Origin: an uncultured euryarchaeote
GTDB lineage: Archaea; Nanohalarchaeota; Nanosalinia; Nanosalinales; Nanosalinaceae
Length of the DNA stretch: 26,835 nt
Assembly (NCBI GenBank): GCA_937132175.1
Contig: CAKZNU010000046.1
Location: 1-26,835, forward strand
Direction of reading: 5' to 3'
Shown here: positions 7,696-14,538 of the stretch, one piece after another
Position numbering within the stretch: position 1 is the first letter of the stretch
Layout of the letters: each line of letters starts with the position of its first letter
Position numbers and translations under genes: made by a program
Notes under the pieces: generated by a model
Told to the model about the DNA's origin: nothing
What the model saw: the letters and a program-made list of their open reading frames with translations, nothing else
Database searches by the model: none

Positions 7696-7863
7696 TTAAA
7701 CGTCTCTCGCTTTCACTGTCTTCCTTCCGTTGTCCTGAGCTCTCTCTACTGCTCTCTCGACAAGATGATGTACTCTCTCGTCAAGAGCCTCGTAGAAATC
7801 GGAGCCGACGTTTACGCCGTCAGCTGCCTCACGGACACCGGACTTCTTAAGTAAATCTACCAT
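7696..7863 (-). CDS. Minimal archaeal histone-fold protein, DUF1931-like singlet
   Basis: From ATG 7861-7863 the protein has 55 residues: a short helix (MVDLLKKSGV), then NVGSDFYEALDERVHHLVER as the central histone helix, then NGRKTVKARDV, equivalent to the RKTIKAEDI segment of HMfB-type histones. It stops there, so the third helix is almost absent. The FYEALD-V and RKTV-DV pattern is that of DUF1931/HAP3-like single histones seen in DPANN archaea. A longer in-frame start at 7914 would give 72 residues but lies upstream of the TATA box GTATAAAAAG (7894-7903), so it would not be in the message. It probably dimerises through the central helix and may bind DNA, but cannot build HMfB-type filaments in the usual way. 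Confidence 0.8.
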   Translation of the reverse strand: MVDLLKKSGVREAADGVNVGSDFYEALDERVHHLVERAVERAQDNGRKTVKARDV

Positions 7864-7893
7864 TGTCCCTCTGGATAATAAATTACGTTGGTT

Positions 7894-7903
7894 CCTTTTT
7901 ATA
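7894..7903 (-). promoter_or_regulatory. TATA box of the histone gene
   Basis: GTATAAAAAG on the minus strand, centred about 35 bases upstream of ATG 7863. It predicts a start near 7871 and a leader of roughly 8 bases. It lies inside the longer reading frame from 7914, which argues against that longer start. Confidence 0.6.
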
Positions 7904-7914
7904 CTTGGGGGCAT

Positions 7915-8077
7915 TTTGCCCGTCTAAATCGGTCACAGAGGCGTTTTGAACGTCTCCGATAACCACTCCAGCAGATAGATATCTCGAACATATTTTTAAG
8001 TTCATGTACCCAGATAAACTATAAGTCGAAAAGCACTTGACGGACTTAACAAGAACAACACAGATTCTGTGAACAGC
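7915..8077. other. Divergent intergenic region between histone and mbf1
   Basis: This 163-base gap carries upstream sequence of both genes. It holds AT-rich stretches at 7991-8000 (TATTTTTAAG) and 8017-8025 (AACTATAAG) that could serve mbf1, the latter predicting a leader of about 30 bases. The 7991 box lies in a short GAAC/GTTC inverted repeat. No gene or RNA was seen. Confidence 0.4.
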
Positions 8078-8533
8078 ATGCCATCTTGTGAACTATGCGG
8101 AAACGAAACCACTTCTCTTACAAAGGTAAAAATCGAGGGAGCAGAGGTTAAGACCTGTGACTCATGCGCCCAGATGGGTGAAGAGGTAAACACAGGAACC
8201 AGCAAGCCCAGAAAAAAGAAGACGGAGAGCAAAAGCCGTACGCGCGGCAGAGACACGGATACACTCGCACCGGACTACGGCGACAGAGTCCGGGACGCAA
8301 GGGAGGAGGAGAAACTGTCTCTTGCAGAGGTATCAGACGACCTCAACGAAAAGGAATCGGTGATCAGAAAGGTGGAGAACCAGGACCTGAAGCCGGAGAA
8401 GTCACTGGCTTCAAAGCTCTCCAGGAAGTTCGGGGTAGACCTCTACGTGAATCCTGAGGTATCAAACGTGGATGATTCAACCTCAGACAGCAGAAGCGCG
8501 ACGCTGGGAGACGTAGCAGAGGTCAAGGACTAG
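8078..8533 (+). CDS. Multiprotein bridging factor type 1 (MBF1)
   Basis: The protein has 151 residues from ATG 8078; a GTG three codons upstream is in frame but less likely. The N-terminus is the archaeal MBF1 zinc ribbon with Cys4, Cys7, Cys27 and Cys30. A basic, flexible linker (KPRKKKTESKSRTRGR) follows, then a Cro/C1-type helix-turn-helix at about 66-120: YGDRVRDAREEEKLSLAEVSDDL, then VIRKVENQDLKPEK. Archaeal MBF1 associates with the translation apparatus and is a presumed transcription coactivator. It is a normal full-length member. Its TAG stop shares the palindrome CTAG with the stop of the convergent DUF63 gene. Confidence 0.92.
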   Translation: MPSCELCGNETTSLTKVKIEGAEVKTCDSCAQMGEEVNTGTSKPRKKKTESKSRTRGRDTDTLAPDYGDRVRDAREEEKLSLAEVSDDLNEKESVIRKVENQDLKPEKSLASKLSRKFGVDLYVNPEVSNVDDSTSDSRSATLGDVAEVKD

Positions 8534-9381
8534 ATACCTGCGGAGGCACGTAGAGCCACACGCAGGCCTGTAGCGAGACCTACTGCTGTCAGGACAAATA
8601 CAGATACTCCCTCAACCAGGTCATCCTCTGCATCCCACAGGACGTATACACCTGCGACAGCGATAATAGACTTAATTATAACTATTCCGGGAGGTCCGAA
8701 TACATCGGTCGATACCGAGGCAAGAATCTGTTTCTGTGAGTACCCCTGAGACACCGCGAAGGCAGAGGCAACACCGCCGAAAAGCTGGGAGAAGACTACA
8801 AGGTGGAACGGCTTCCTGTCGATCTCCGAGTCCCTCGAGACAAAGTAATAGAGAAGCCATAGACCACTTGCTACGGCAGTAGGAACCAGCAGGAACAGAG
8901 GATTGAAGCCCTCTAGGAGTACCGGTACGGATATAGCCAGAGCCGGCACAAGGAAAACTGTACCAAGTACTGAGAGTGCCCGGTTCTGGCTCAGGGAAAA
9001 TCTCTCGGCTACCAAAGGTGAAAGCCTCAGAGAAGCTATGAATAAGCCAGCAATCAACAGATAGATAACAGGAGTCACCAGAAAGACGGACAGACCTGGA
9101 GAAACTGCACCAGCGTCCTCAATAAACCTGAGTACCCCTCCAAGAAGCAGGAAGGGACTCGAGTATACGGCGGTCTCTGCGCCCAGACCCAGGTCACGCA
9201 GGTCGAGATACCTGTAAACGCTGTAAAGAAGTACCCCGGTCAACAGTACGTAGAAAACCGTATTGTACGGGTTGTAGCCAGGTACCGCAGTAACACCCAT
9301 GACCTCGGTTTGCTGGACGTTTCTGGCATCAGCCAGGACAGGACCTATTATATACCGGAGTAAAAACTCGGGGACCGACAT
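8530..9381 (-). CDS. DUF63 family integral membrane protein
   Basis: The protein has 283 residues with about eight hydrophobic membrane segments. DUF63 marks are visible: YNPYNTVFYVLLTGVLLY near the N-terminus, LGGVLRFIEDAGAV, a TPVIYLLIAG segment, the motif around QLFGGVASAFAV where the family usually has a His-containing HLFD-x-x-S/T, and the end GLATGLRVALRASAG. The family is widespread in Euryarchaeota and related groups; its function is not known. The start ATG 9381 has only a weak AT-rich box 26 bases upstream. It overlaps the mbf1 stop by 4 bases, tail to tail. Confidence 0.85.
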   Translation of the reverse strand: MSVPEFLLRYIIGPVLADARNVQQTEVMGVTAVPGYNPYNTVFYVLLTGVLLYSVYRYLDLRDLGLGAETAVYSSPFLLLGGVLRFIEDAGAVSPGLSVFLVTPVIYLLIAGLFIASLRLSPLVAERFSLSQNRALSVLGTVFLVPALAISVPVLLEGFNPLFLLVPTAVASGLWLLYYFVSRDSEIDRKPFHLVVFSQLFGGVASAFAVSQGYSQKQILASVSTDVFGPPGIVIIKSIIAVAGVYVLWDAEDDLVEGVSVFVLTAVGLATGLRVALRASAGI

Positions 9382-9469
9382 AACTCTAAATTAGTGGGAG
9401 CTACTTTTGTTGGTTCGTCCACGGTTTTTTATTCAGCTTCAAACATTGCATATATAGGGTACAGCAAAA

Positions 9470-10588
9470 ATGGGAATAATTCCATTCATCGGGGACGACT
9501 CCGACAAGGAGAAAAAAGGCTTCGAGAATGACGGATTCGGAGGCTTTGAAGACGACGAAAGCGGCCGGAAGGGGCTGGATCCAGAGCCTCCTGCGGAACC
9601 GGAGAAAGGAGGAAATGGATTTCATGATAAGGTAAAGGAGGCCAGGGAGGAGATGAAAGAGATACAGGAAGGAGTCACAGGAACCCTGAAGCCCGAGAGA
9701 CGCGAGGAGTCAGTACAGAGCCTGGAGAAAAAACAGGCCTCGACAAGACAGGACAGAAGAAAACAGAGAGATAACGAGGCCGAAAGCCTCGGAATACAGA
9801 ATGAGGATCCTCTGGAAGATACGAATGCAGGAAAAGATCTTGGTGATATATCGCCTCCGGAGGCTGAAGATATAGGAGAAAGCAGAGATGAAGCAGAGTC
9901 TGAAGAACTAGAGCCGGAGCCACAGAGAGCGGATATGGAAAGAGATGAAGACAAGTGGCAGAAGATAGAGGAAATCGCAGGCAAGTCGACGGAAGACGTA
10001 GAAGGCAGTGACGAAGCCAGCCAGAAACAGAATATAGATGAAGAGAGACTCAATCAGCTGGAAAGCCGACTTGAATCCCTGGAAGAAAGCCTGGAGAACG
10101 TCTCCGGGGATCAAGAGGATCGCCAGAAGATGGAGAGCATGGAGGAAAGGATAGAGACCCTCGAGTCCATGAAGCCGGAGTGGGATCTCCTGGGAGAGCC
10201 AGAGTCGAGAGACGAAGACAGCATGCTGGTAACAGGGGACCTAGAAGCCATAGAGACTGGTTCCGGAGGAGAAACAGAGGAAAACGTCAAGAAAAGGCTC
10301 GAGGAGCTCGAAGAACGTGTAGAAGATATATCACAGGAAGGATCAGGTGACCTGGAACAGAGGGTTGAGAAGCTGGAGACTGATCTCCGTGGGGAGGAAA
10401 TCGAGATGAAAAACAGGATGAACGATATGGAGAAGGACCTGAAAGCCGTCAAGAAAAAGATCGGCAGGCGAGAAAACGATGTACACGGAAAGGCAAGAGA
10501 ACAACAGCTTGAGTCTCTCCAGCAGGATGTTAAGGACCTTTCCTCCGCCGTTGTCGAGATTTCAAAGAAGGTTTACGAGGAAAACTAG
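9470..10588 (+). CDS. Acidic coiled-coil protein of unknown function
   Basis: The protein has 372 residues. A short hydrophobic start (MGIIPFIGDD) is followed by a disordered Gly/Pro/Asp/Glu-rich stretch to about residue 190 and then long heptad-like coiled-coil segments (LNQLESRLESLEESLENVSG; RLEELEERVEDISQEGSG; LEQRVEKLETDLRGEEIEMK) up to the C-terminus, which ends in a short helix with SSAVVEISKKVYEEN. There is no signal peptide or membrane segment. It could be structural, chromosome-associated or part of a surface appendage complex (archaellum accessory proteins FlaC/D/E have a similar look), but no family was recognised. An AT-rich stretch at 9425-9434 may be its promoter. It ends on a CTAG shared with the convergent dnaG stop. 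Confidence 0.7.
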   Translation: MGIIPFIGDDSDKEKKGFENDGFGGFEDDESGRKGLDPEPPAEPEKGGNGFHDKVKEAREEMKEIQEGVTGTLKPERREESVQSLEKKQASTRQDRRKQRDNEAESLGIQNEDPLEDTNAGKDLGDISPPEAEDIGESRDEAESEELEPEPQRADMERDEDKWQKIEEIAGKSTEDVEGSDEASQKQNIDEERLNQLESRLESLEESLENVSGDQEDRQKMESMEERIETLESMKPEWDLLGEPESRDEDSMLVTGDLEAIETGSGGETEENVKKRLEELEERVEDISQEGSGDLEQRVEKLETDLRGEEIEMKNRMNDMEKDLKAVKKKIGRRENDVHGKAREQQLESLQQDVKDLSSAVVEISKKVYEEN

Positions 10589-11757
10589 GAGTCAAGCTCG
10601 GCTTCCGTCAGGATCCTGAGCTCACCGGAGTTTACCGTCGGTGACCTGCTGCGGCCAAGAACGAACTCTGCACCCATCTTCTCTGCCTCGTTAACTATTC
10701 TTTCATCAACCTCTCCATCAGCTACAACGGCGTCTCCTGTATCCGAGTCCAGAGACGAGTTCTTCGGCTTCCTCTCAACTGTCTCACCGTCTTTCAGTAC
10801 CGAGATCGCTCTGGTGCCAATCAGATCATTCAGTTCCTCCAGAAACCTGTCCTTTTTCCCTTCCGGTATATCATCTGCTGATTCCTCGGGTTCTTCGGCG
10901 TATCTCTCGTCTTCTCTGTCTCTCAGAAGCTCATGAACCTTTCTCTCCGGAAGCTCCTCGACCTCCATACCTTCAGGAGCTCTCACAACATAGTCAAGGT
11001 CCAGGGAGTTTTCCAGCTCCTCCAGGATCAGGTCTCCTCCTCTGTCACCGTCAAGGAAAGCTGTAACGGTTCTATCCCCCGAGATCTCCGTTACACGTTC
11101 CGGTACCGAGGTACCTCCCAGCGCCAGTGCGTTTTTCACTCCCTTCCTGAGGAGGTTCTTGACATCAGCTTCTCCCTCAACCAGCACCAGACTATCGGAA
11201 AACCTTACCTCCGGGCCGGCAGGGAAGCCGCGGAACTCCGATATCTCGGACTCCCTTACCTCCTGTTCGACCTCCTCCCTGAGTTTCTCACGGCCAGGCT
11301 CCTCCTCCCTTATGTCTTCAAGTATCTGTTTGGATCTCTTCAGTATGTAGTCTCTCTTAGATGACCTCACATCGAGGACATCCTCTATCCTGATATCTGC
11401 CTTCGCCGGTCCGATCTTCTCAATAGTTTCCAGGGAGGCCGCAAGTATAGACGTATCTGTGGCGTCCATAGATGTCGCAATCTCTATACTTCCTTCTGTA
11501 GGGCTTGAGTCGTTTTCCAGATCCACCTCCATGCGTCCAACCTTCCCACGGTTTCTGAGCTCCCTGAGATCCAGATCCTCGCCTAGAAGGCCCTCAGTCT
11601 GGCCGAATATAGCTCCGACTACGTCCGACTTCTCAATAATGCCGTTTACCTTGACCTCGGCTACAATTCTGTAGTTAGCCGATTTCTGTGAAACCTTTCC
11701 CATAGCTGTGTACTTACCTGTTTGTATAACTCGATACTTTACTTCTGATTTTTTCAT
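10585..11757 (-). CDS. dnaG: Archaeal DnaG-like primase
   Basis: The protein has 390 residues. The archaeal DnaG N-terminal signature is intact: KSDVVGAIFGQTEGLLG at about 43-59. The TOPRIM domain spans about 188-270, with the catalytic Glu in LVLVEGEADVKNLL and the acidic DGDRGG motif in TAFLDGDRGGDLI near 236. A Glu-rich linker and a C-terminal domain follow. In archaea DnaG has weak primase activity and is also found with the exosome, so both RNA-degradation and replication roles are possible. The start ATG 11757 overlaps the DUF167 stop (ATGA). A second in-frame ATG at 11703, preceded by a TTATAC box 24 bases upstream and AGGTAAG, would give a more typical N-terminus. Confidence 0.93.
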   Translation of the reverse strand: MKKSEVKYRVIQTGKYTAMGKVSQKSANYRIVAEVKVNGIIEKSDVVGAIFGQTEGLLGEDLDLRELRNRGKVGRMEVDLENDSSPTEGSIEIATSMDATDTSILAASLETIEKIGPAKADIRIEDVLDVRSSKRDYILKRSKQILEDIREEEPGREKLREEVEQEVRESEISEFRGFPAGPEVRFSDSLVLVEGEADVKNLLRKGVKNALALGGTSVPERVTEISGDRTVTAFLDGDRGGDLILEELENSLDLDYVVRAPEGMEVEELPERKVHELLRDREDERYAEEPEESADDIPEGKKDRFLEELNDLIGTRAISVLKDGETVERKPKNSSLDSDTGDAVVADGEVDERIVNEAEKMGAEFVLGRSRSPTVNSGELRILTEAELDS

Positions 11758-11969
11758 CGCATTGATCGAAGACTAGGCTTTTTACGCCTCGATGAATGAC
11801 CCGAAACTATACCGGGTTTCTCCCCTGTCACCTGTCTCGTCTCTCTCAGGAGCTCTGCGTTGGCTCTGCCGTTTTCCGCCTTCTCGGCCAGTTCCACCTC
11901 TATGATCCGACTCTCGGTGATCCGGAACTCCTCCGAATCTGGTCTCACTCTGAAGTATATCTCTGTCAT
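11754..11969 (-). CDS. DUF167 (YggU) family protein
   Basis: The protein has 71 residues from ATG 11969, which begins MTEIYFRVRPDSEEF as the family does and is preceded by AGGAAG. The DUF167 core is clear: IEVELAEKAENGRANAELL, matching the family's P-x-x-G-x-A-N element, then a GHSSRRKKPSL end, matching the G-x-x-S-R-x-K element. The function is unknown; the family is broadly conserved in bacteria and archaea. The frame stays open upstream to 12086, but that part (many Met, Cys and Arg, few acidic residues) does not resemble the proteins here and instead holds an inverted repeat. It is translationally coupled to dnaG by a 4-base overlap. Confidence 0.85.
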   Translation of the reverse strand: MTEIYFRVRPDSEEFRITESRIIEVELAEKAENGRANAELLRETRQVTGEKPGIVSGHSSRRKKPSLRSMR

Positions 11970-11996
11970 GCTTCCTGCCGAAAAACTTTGGGATCT

Positions 11997-12074
11997 GGCT
12001 GTCCTGTAACACAGAGCAATCATCAGGGCTACCCTCTCAGGGCCCATTGTCATGTCTGCTGACCTGGGACAGCC
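11997..12074 (-). ncRNA. Candidate structured RNA or 5' leader upstream of DUF167-dnaG
   Basis: On the minus strand this 78-base stretch is closed by a perfect 8-base pairing, GGCTGTCC (12067-12074) with GGACAGCC (11997-12004). Inside it GGGC pairs with GCCC and CAAU with AUUG, or alternatively several 4-base hairpins form. It begins about 3 bases after the start predicted from the AT-rich box at 12100-12106. There is no T-loop GTTCRA and no convincing anticodon arm, so it is not a normal tRNA. CTGA and TGATGA, which resemble D and C boxes, both occur but in the wrong order for a simple C/D RNA. It may be a regulatory leader, a small RNA or chance. Confidence 0.25.
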
Positions 12075-12099
12075 TCTAAACTGCAATAGGTGCCGAGTC

Positions 12100-12106
12100 T
12101 TTTAAT
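12100..12106 (-). promoter_or_regulatory. TATA-like box upstream of the DUF167-dnaG unit
   Basis: ATTAAAA on the minus strand predicts transcription from about 12077, more than 100 bases before the DUF167 start. That implies an unusually long leader for this window, covering the inverted repeat at 11997-12074. Confidence 0.4.
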
Positions 12107-12125
12107 CATTGATCTAGCGGTGTCG

Positions 12126-12848
12126 TCAGTCGAAGAAAGTCTCCTGATGTGCCGGAACGAAGTCACTCTGTCTTGAACGGCTCTGTGCAGGCTCCTCGCC
12201 GTGATACTTCCTTATGTACTGGAAGTACTCGTTGAACCTTTCACGGGCGTACTCGATGTCATAGTTGACCTGTTCCTCACCTATGTAGTTGACGTAGTAG
12301 TATCTGAACATAGAGTTCAGTGGATAAGCTATGAAACGAGGCAGAAACTTCACTCCTTCAGGCATACTGTAACTTACGTAGAGCTCCGAGGAGTAATCCA
12401 TCATCGCAAAGTTGTTCTCTCCGGAGGGAGGACTCTTAGTTGATAGAGTTGTCTTGAGCTTTAGCTTTCCGTTGCCGCTCGGCAAACCTTCATCTACATG
12501 CATCTCCGACTCAAAGTCCCCGTCATCGACGTTCTGATAGTAAAACTGTTCATGTGGCTTCCCCATACCCAGGTTCTGGTTGAGCAGATACTTGTGATCC
12601 GTGTATATAGTTACGACGTTTGGAGAGCTGTACCACTCCGTTATCGATTCTATAAGGATTTCCTCGCCGGAGAAGATCTCTTCATCGTGCCAGATATCGT
12701 CTCTTTCTCCAAAGGCTTTTTTCTCCCAGTCTCCCTCGTAGGTGAAAGGTGTATGTATCCAGCCCCGGATGCTGCGGGGAAGCCTGAGATCCCTTAGAAA
12801 CGACTTCAAGGAATCCAGATCGAAGGAGTCACCCGGTTTCTCGAACAC
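12126..12848 (-). CDS. Uncharacterised acidic alpha/beta protein, paralog cluster member 3
   Basis: The protein has 240 residues from GTG 12848, chosen because a perfect Shine-Dalgarno GGAGGTGA lies 5 bases before it; a GTG at 12857 overlaps the upstream stop but has GGAG directly against it. It lacks a signal peptide and membrane segments. The N-terminal half is helix then strands with many Trp/Tyr; the C-terminal part has the strand pattern ELYVSYSMPEGVKFLPRF and then long helices (YYYVNYIGEEQVNYDIEY, RERFNEYFQYIRKYHG). That order resembles the two upstream genes and the gene at 14539, suggesting a shared fold, possibly SRPBCC-like. No family was recognised with certainty. It is the last gene of a three-gene overlapping operon. 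Confidence 0.7.
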   Translation of the reverse strand: MFEKPGDSFDLDSLKSFLRDLRLPRSIRGWIHTPFTYEGDWEKKAFGERDDIWHDEEIFSGEEILIESITEWYSSPNVVTIYTDHKYLLNQNLGMGKPHEQFYYQNVDDGDFESEMHVDEGLPSGNGKLKLKTTLSTKSPPSGENNFAMMDYSSELYVSYSMPEGVKFLPRFIAYPLNSMFRYYYVNYIGEEQVNYDIEYARERFNEYFQYIRKYHGEEPAQSRSRQSDFVPAHQETFFD

Positions 12849-12853
12849 CTCTT

Positions 12854-13474
12854 TCACCTCCAGGGAGGCGTGTACTCGGAGGCACCGGTTTTGGCGATGC
12901 CGGGTTCCACGCCGAACTTTTCACGTATCATGTTGTTTACATGTATTATAGACTCCTGGCCTTCCTCGACGTAGCGCTCGATCTCACGTGAGTAAAACTT
13001 GTTGTACCAGATCCCTACCAGTATCTCGTAGAGCTTCGACCTTTCAAACCGGGATTTTTCCTCGGACTGAAGCCCGGAGTTGTCCATCCTGTTCTGGGGG
13101 TATGCCTGTATGGATTTGGGTACGGTGGCAATAGGATTTGCTCCAGGATACACCGTGACAACCTGTCCGGAGGTCTTCATTCTCGCCTTCAGAATATCCT
13201 CGTCCCTGTCCAGCTTGTATATTCCACGGGGAGATTTCGCCTTCCAGGAAAACCTCCAGTGAATAACCGTGTGCGGAGACTTCTCCTTGAAGGCATGCAG
13301 ACGCAGCCTGTCCTTGGGCTTCGAGACATTGAACTCCATCTTTCCACGTTCAACCCTGTCCACATCCAGTTCGGTCTCAAGCAGGTCACGGAAGCCCCTG
13401 TAGATTCTGGCAGGATCCTCCTTTACAAAGAGGTGATCGGACTTCGGCTGGAGATCTTCCTCGAACTTAACCAC
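12854..13474 (-). CDS. Uncharacterised acidic alpha/beta protein, paralog cluster member 2
   Basis: The protein has 206 residues from GTG 13474, with GGAGG 9 bases upstream; the start overlaps the end of the preceding gene by 8 bases. Near the N-terminus, LFVKEDPARIYRGFRDLLET followed by an ELDVDRVERGK segment closely parallels the next upstream protein (EIRLEDPERAYSEMKDLLET then a CDEVHEEK segment). Strands with basic residues follow (RLRLHAFKEKSP, VIHWRFSWKAKSP), then a helical C-terminus (LYEILVGIWYNKFYSREIER; IHVNNMIREKFG). There is no enzyme motif, signal peptide or membrane segment. The role is unknown. The shared N- and C-terminal patterns support duplication from a common ancestor. 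Confidence 0.75.
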   Translation of the reverse strand: MVKFEEDLQPKSDHLFVKEDPARIYRGFRDLLETELDVDRVERGKMEFNVSKPKDRLRLHAFKEKSPHTVIHWRFSWKAKSPRGIYKLDRDEDILKARMKTSGQVVTVYPGANPIATVPKSIQAYPQNRMDNSGLQSEEKSRFERSKLYEILVGIWYNKFYSREIERYVEEGQESIIHVNNMIREKFGVEPGIAKTGASEYTPPWR

Positions 13475-13925
13475 GGTAACTCGCCTCCAGGTTATCCCGT
13501 ATCAGCTCCATGATCTTGTCCATCTTCTCCTCTACCGCGTCCTCAAAGCCTTTACGGTTCTGTCCGTAGAGAAACTTATCGAAGAGTGCGCGGTAGGCAT
13601 AGTACCATATCGTGGTCTGATAATCCTTATCCTGTGGATACTCCGTCTTCAGCTTGCCCTTGATCTGTATCTCTGCTACAGCATCGGACTTATCCAGATT
13701 CATGAAGATCCTTAGTTCCTCGAATGTATACTTCTCGAAGCCCTCTATCTGAACCAGCTCTGTTCTCACCCTGCCGGTCTCGATATCGTTGAAGTACTTT
13801 TCCTCATGCACCTCATCACAGGAGATCCGGGTCTCCAAGAGATCCTTCATCTCCGAGTAAGCCCTTTCCGGATCCTCCAGGCGTATTTCTGCTCTCCGGC
13901 GGCCAACTTCCTCAGTGATCTCCAT
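13467..13925 (-). CDS. Uncharacterised acidic alpha/beta protein, paralog cluster member 1
   Basis: The protein has 152 residues, starting at ATG 13925, exactly where the TATA box at 13947-13955 predicts a leaderless start. The layout is N-terminal strand, helix with EDPERAYSEMKDLLET, several antiparallel strands (RTELVQIEGFEKYTFEELRI, then AVAEIQIKGKLKTEYP) and C-terminal helices (WYYAYRALFDKFLYG; EEKMDKIMELIRDNLEA). This helix-strands-long-helix order is compatible with a small SRPBCC-type hydrophobic pocket, but that is a visual guess. It is the first gene of the three-gene operon and aligns by eye with the second. Confidence 0.75.
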   Translation of the reverse strand: MEITEEVGRRRAEIRLEDPERAYSEMKDLLETRISCDEVHEEKYFNDIETGRVRTELVQIEGFEKYTFEELRIFMNLDKSDAVAEIQIKGKLKTEYPQDKDYQTTIWYYAYRALFDKFLYGQNRKGFEDAVEEKMDKIMELIRDNLEASYRG

Positions 13926-13946
13926 AGGAATTAATTAAAGAAGGAA

Positions 13947-13955
13947 GGTAAAAAG
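13947..13955 (-). promoter_or_regulatory. TATA box of the paralog operon
   Basis: CTTTTTACC on the minus strand, centred 26 bases upstream of ATG 13925, giving a leaderless message for the first gene. Confidence 0.55.
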
Positions 13956-13963
13956 CGTTGGGC

Positions 13964-14497
13964 TCAGGACCTACACTCCTGACATAATGTCCTGCCGTCT
14001 ACCTCTATCAGGCTCTCCGAGTAGTTATCACACTCCTCACAGACGCCTGACATCGATCTCTGACGTGGAGAGGCCTCTGCCTCCATCTCGATATCTTCGG
14101 ACATGATCTCTGCAAAGCCAGGCCACGCCTTCAGGATATCGGACTGGGTAACGATACCTACCAGCATGTCTCCACGCACCACAGGCACACGCGAGACATC
14201 GTTCTGGTTCATCGCCATCGCCACGTCGTCCAGAAGCTCATCCTCCTCCGCAACAATAAGATCCGTCGACATGATGTCTTCGACCGTTACCTCTCTAGGA
14301 TCTTTTCCCTCCGAGACGACCTGGTAGACGATATCACGGCAGACAGTAACGCCTACTGCGTCCCCGTCATCTACAACCACGAGGCCCCGGATACCTTCCT
14401 CTTCCAGAAGCGTAGAGGCAGAAACAACAGTCTCGTCTTTTTCAACCGCTATAACTCCCTCAGTCATAACCTCTCTAAGTTCAACCTGTTCTCTCAT
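13964..14497 (-). CDS. CBS-domain pair protein with C-terminal zinc ribbon
   Basis: The protein has 177 residues. Two CBS domains lie at about 8-60 (VMTEGVIAVEKDETVVSAST, ending GVTVCRDIVYQVV) and 69-125 (IMSTDLIVAEEDELLDDVAM, ending VGIVTQSDILK). A C-terminal treble-clef or ribbon has Cys153, Cys156, Cys172 and Cys175, two CxxC pairs that should bind zinc. CBS pairs bind adenine nucleotides or S-adenosylmethionine and act as energy or ligand sensors. This stand-alone CBS plus ribbon form is common in halophilic archaea; its target is unknown. It has its own leaderless promoter and sits between the paralog operon and the related gene at 14539. Confidence 0.9.
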   Translation of the reverse strand: MREQVELREVMTEGVIAVEKDETVVSASTLLEEEGIRGLVVVDDGDAVGVTVCRDIVYQVVSEGKDPREVTVEDIMSTDLIVAEEDELLDDVAMAMNQNDVSRVPVVRGDMLVGIVTQSDILKAWPGFAEIMSEDIEMEAEASPRQRSMSGVCEECDNYSESLIEVDGRTLCQECRS

Positions 14498-14521
14498 ATT
14501 TGCTTTGTGTGGTTCAACATC

Positions 14522-14528
14522 TAAATAA
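14522..14528 (-). promoter_or_regulatory. TATA box of the CBS gene
   Basis: TTATTTA on the minus strand, centred 28 bases before ATG 14497, in the 41-base gap after the gene at 14539. It indicates separate, leaderless transcription of the CBS gene. Confidence 0.55.
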
Positions 14529-14538
14529 CCACAGGAAG

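Noticed and set aside
7864..7914. Basic 17-residue N-terminal tail on the histone
   Set aside because: The TATA box lies within this stretch, so it would be upstream of the transcript start; histones of this type start near the later Met.
11997..12074. A tRNA gene, because of the closing stem and cloverleaf-like inner hairpins
   Set aside because: There is no GTTCRA T-loop, no 5-pair T stem, no recognisable anticodon arm and no D-loop GG; the inner stems are only 4 pairs. It is kept only as a candidate structured leader.
11970..12086. N-terminal extension of the DUF167 protein by 39 residues
   Set aside because: The family normally starts near MTEIYFRVRP, a ribosome site precedes ATG 11969, and the extension lacks the acidic composition of other proteins here.
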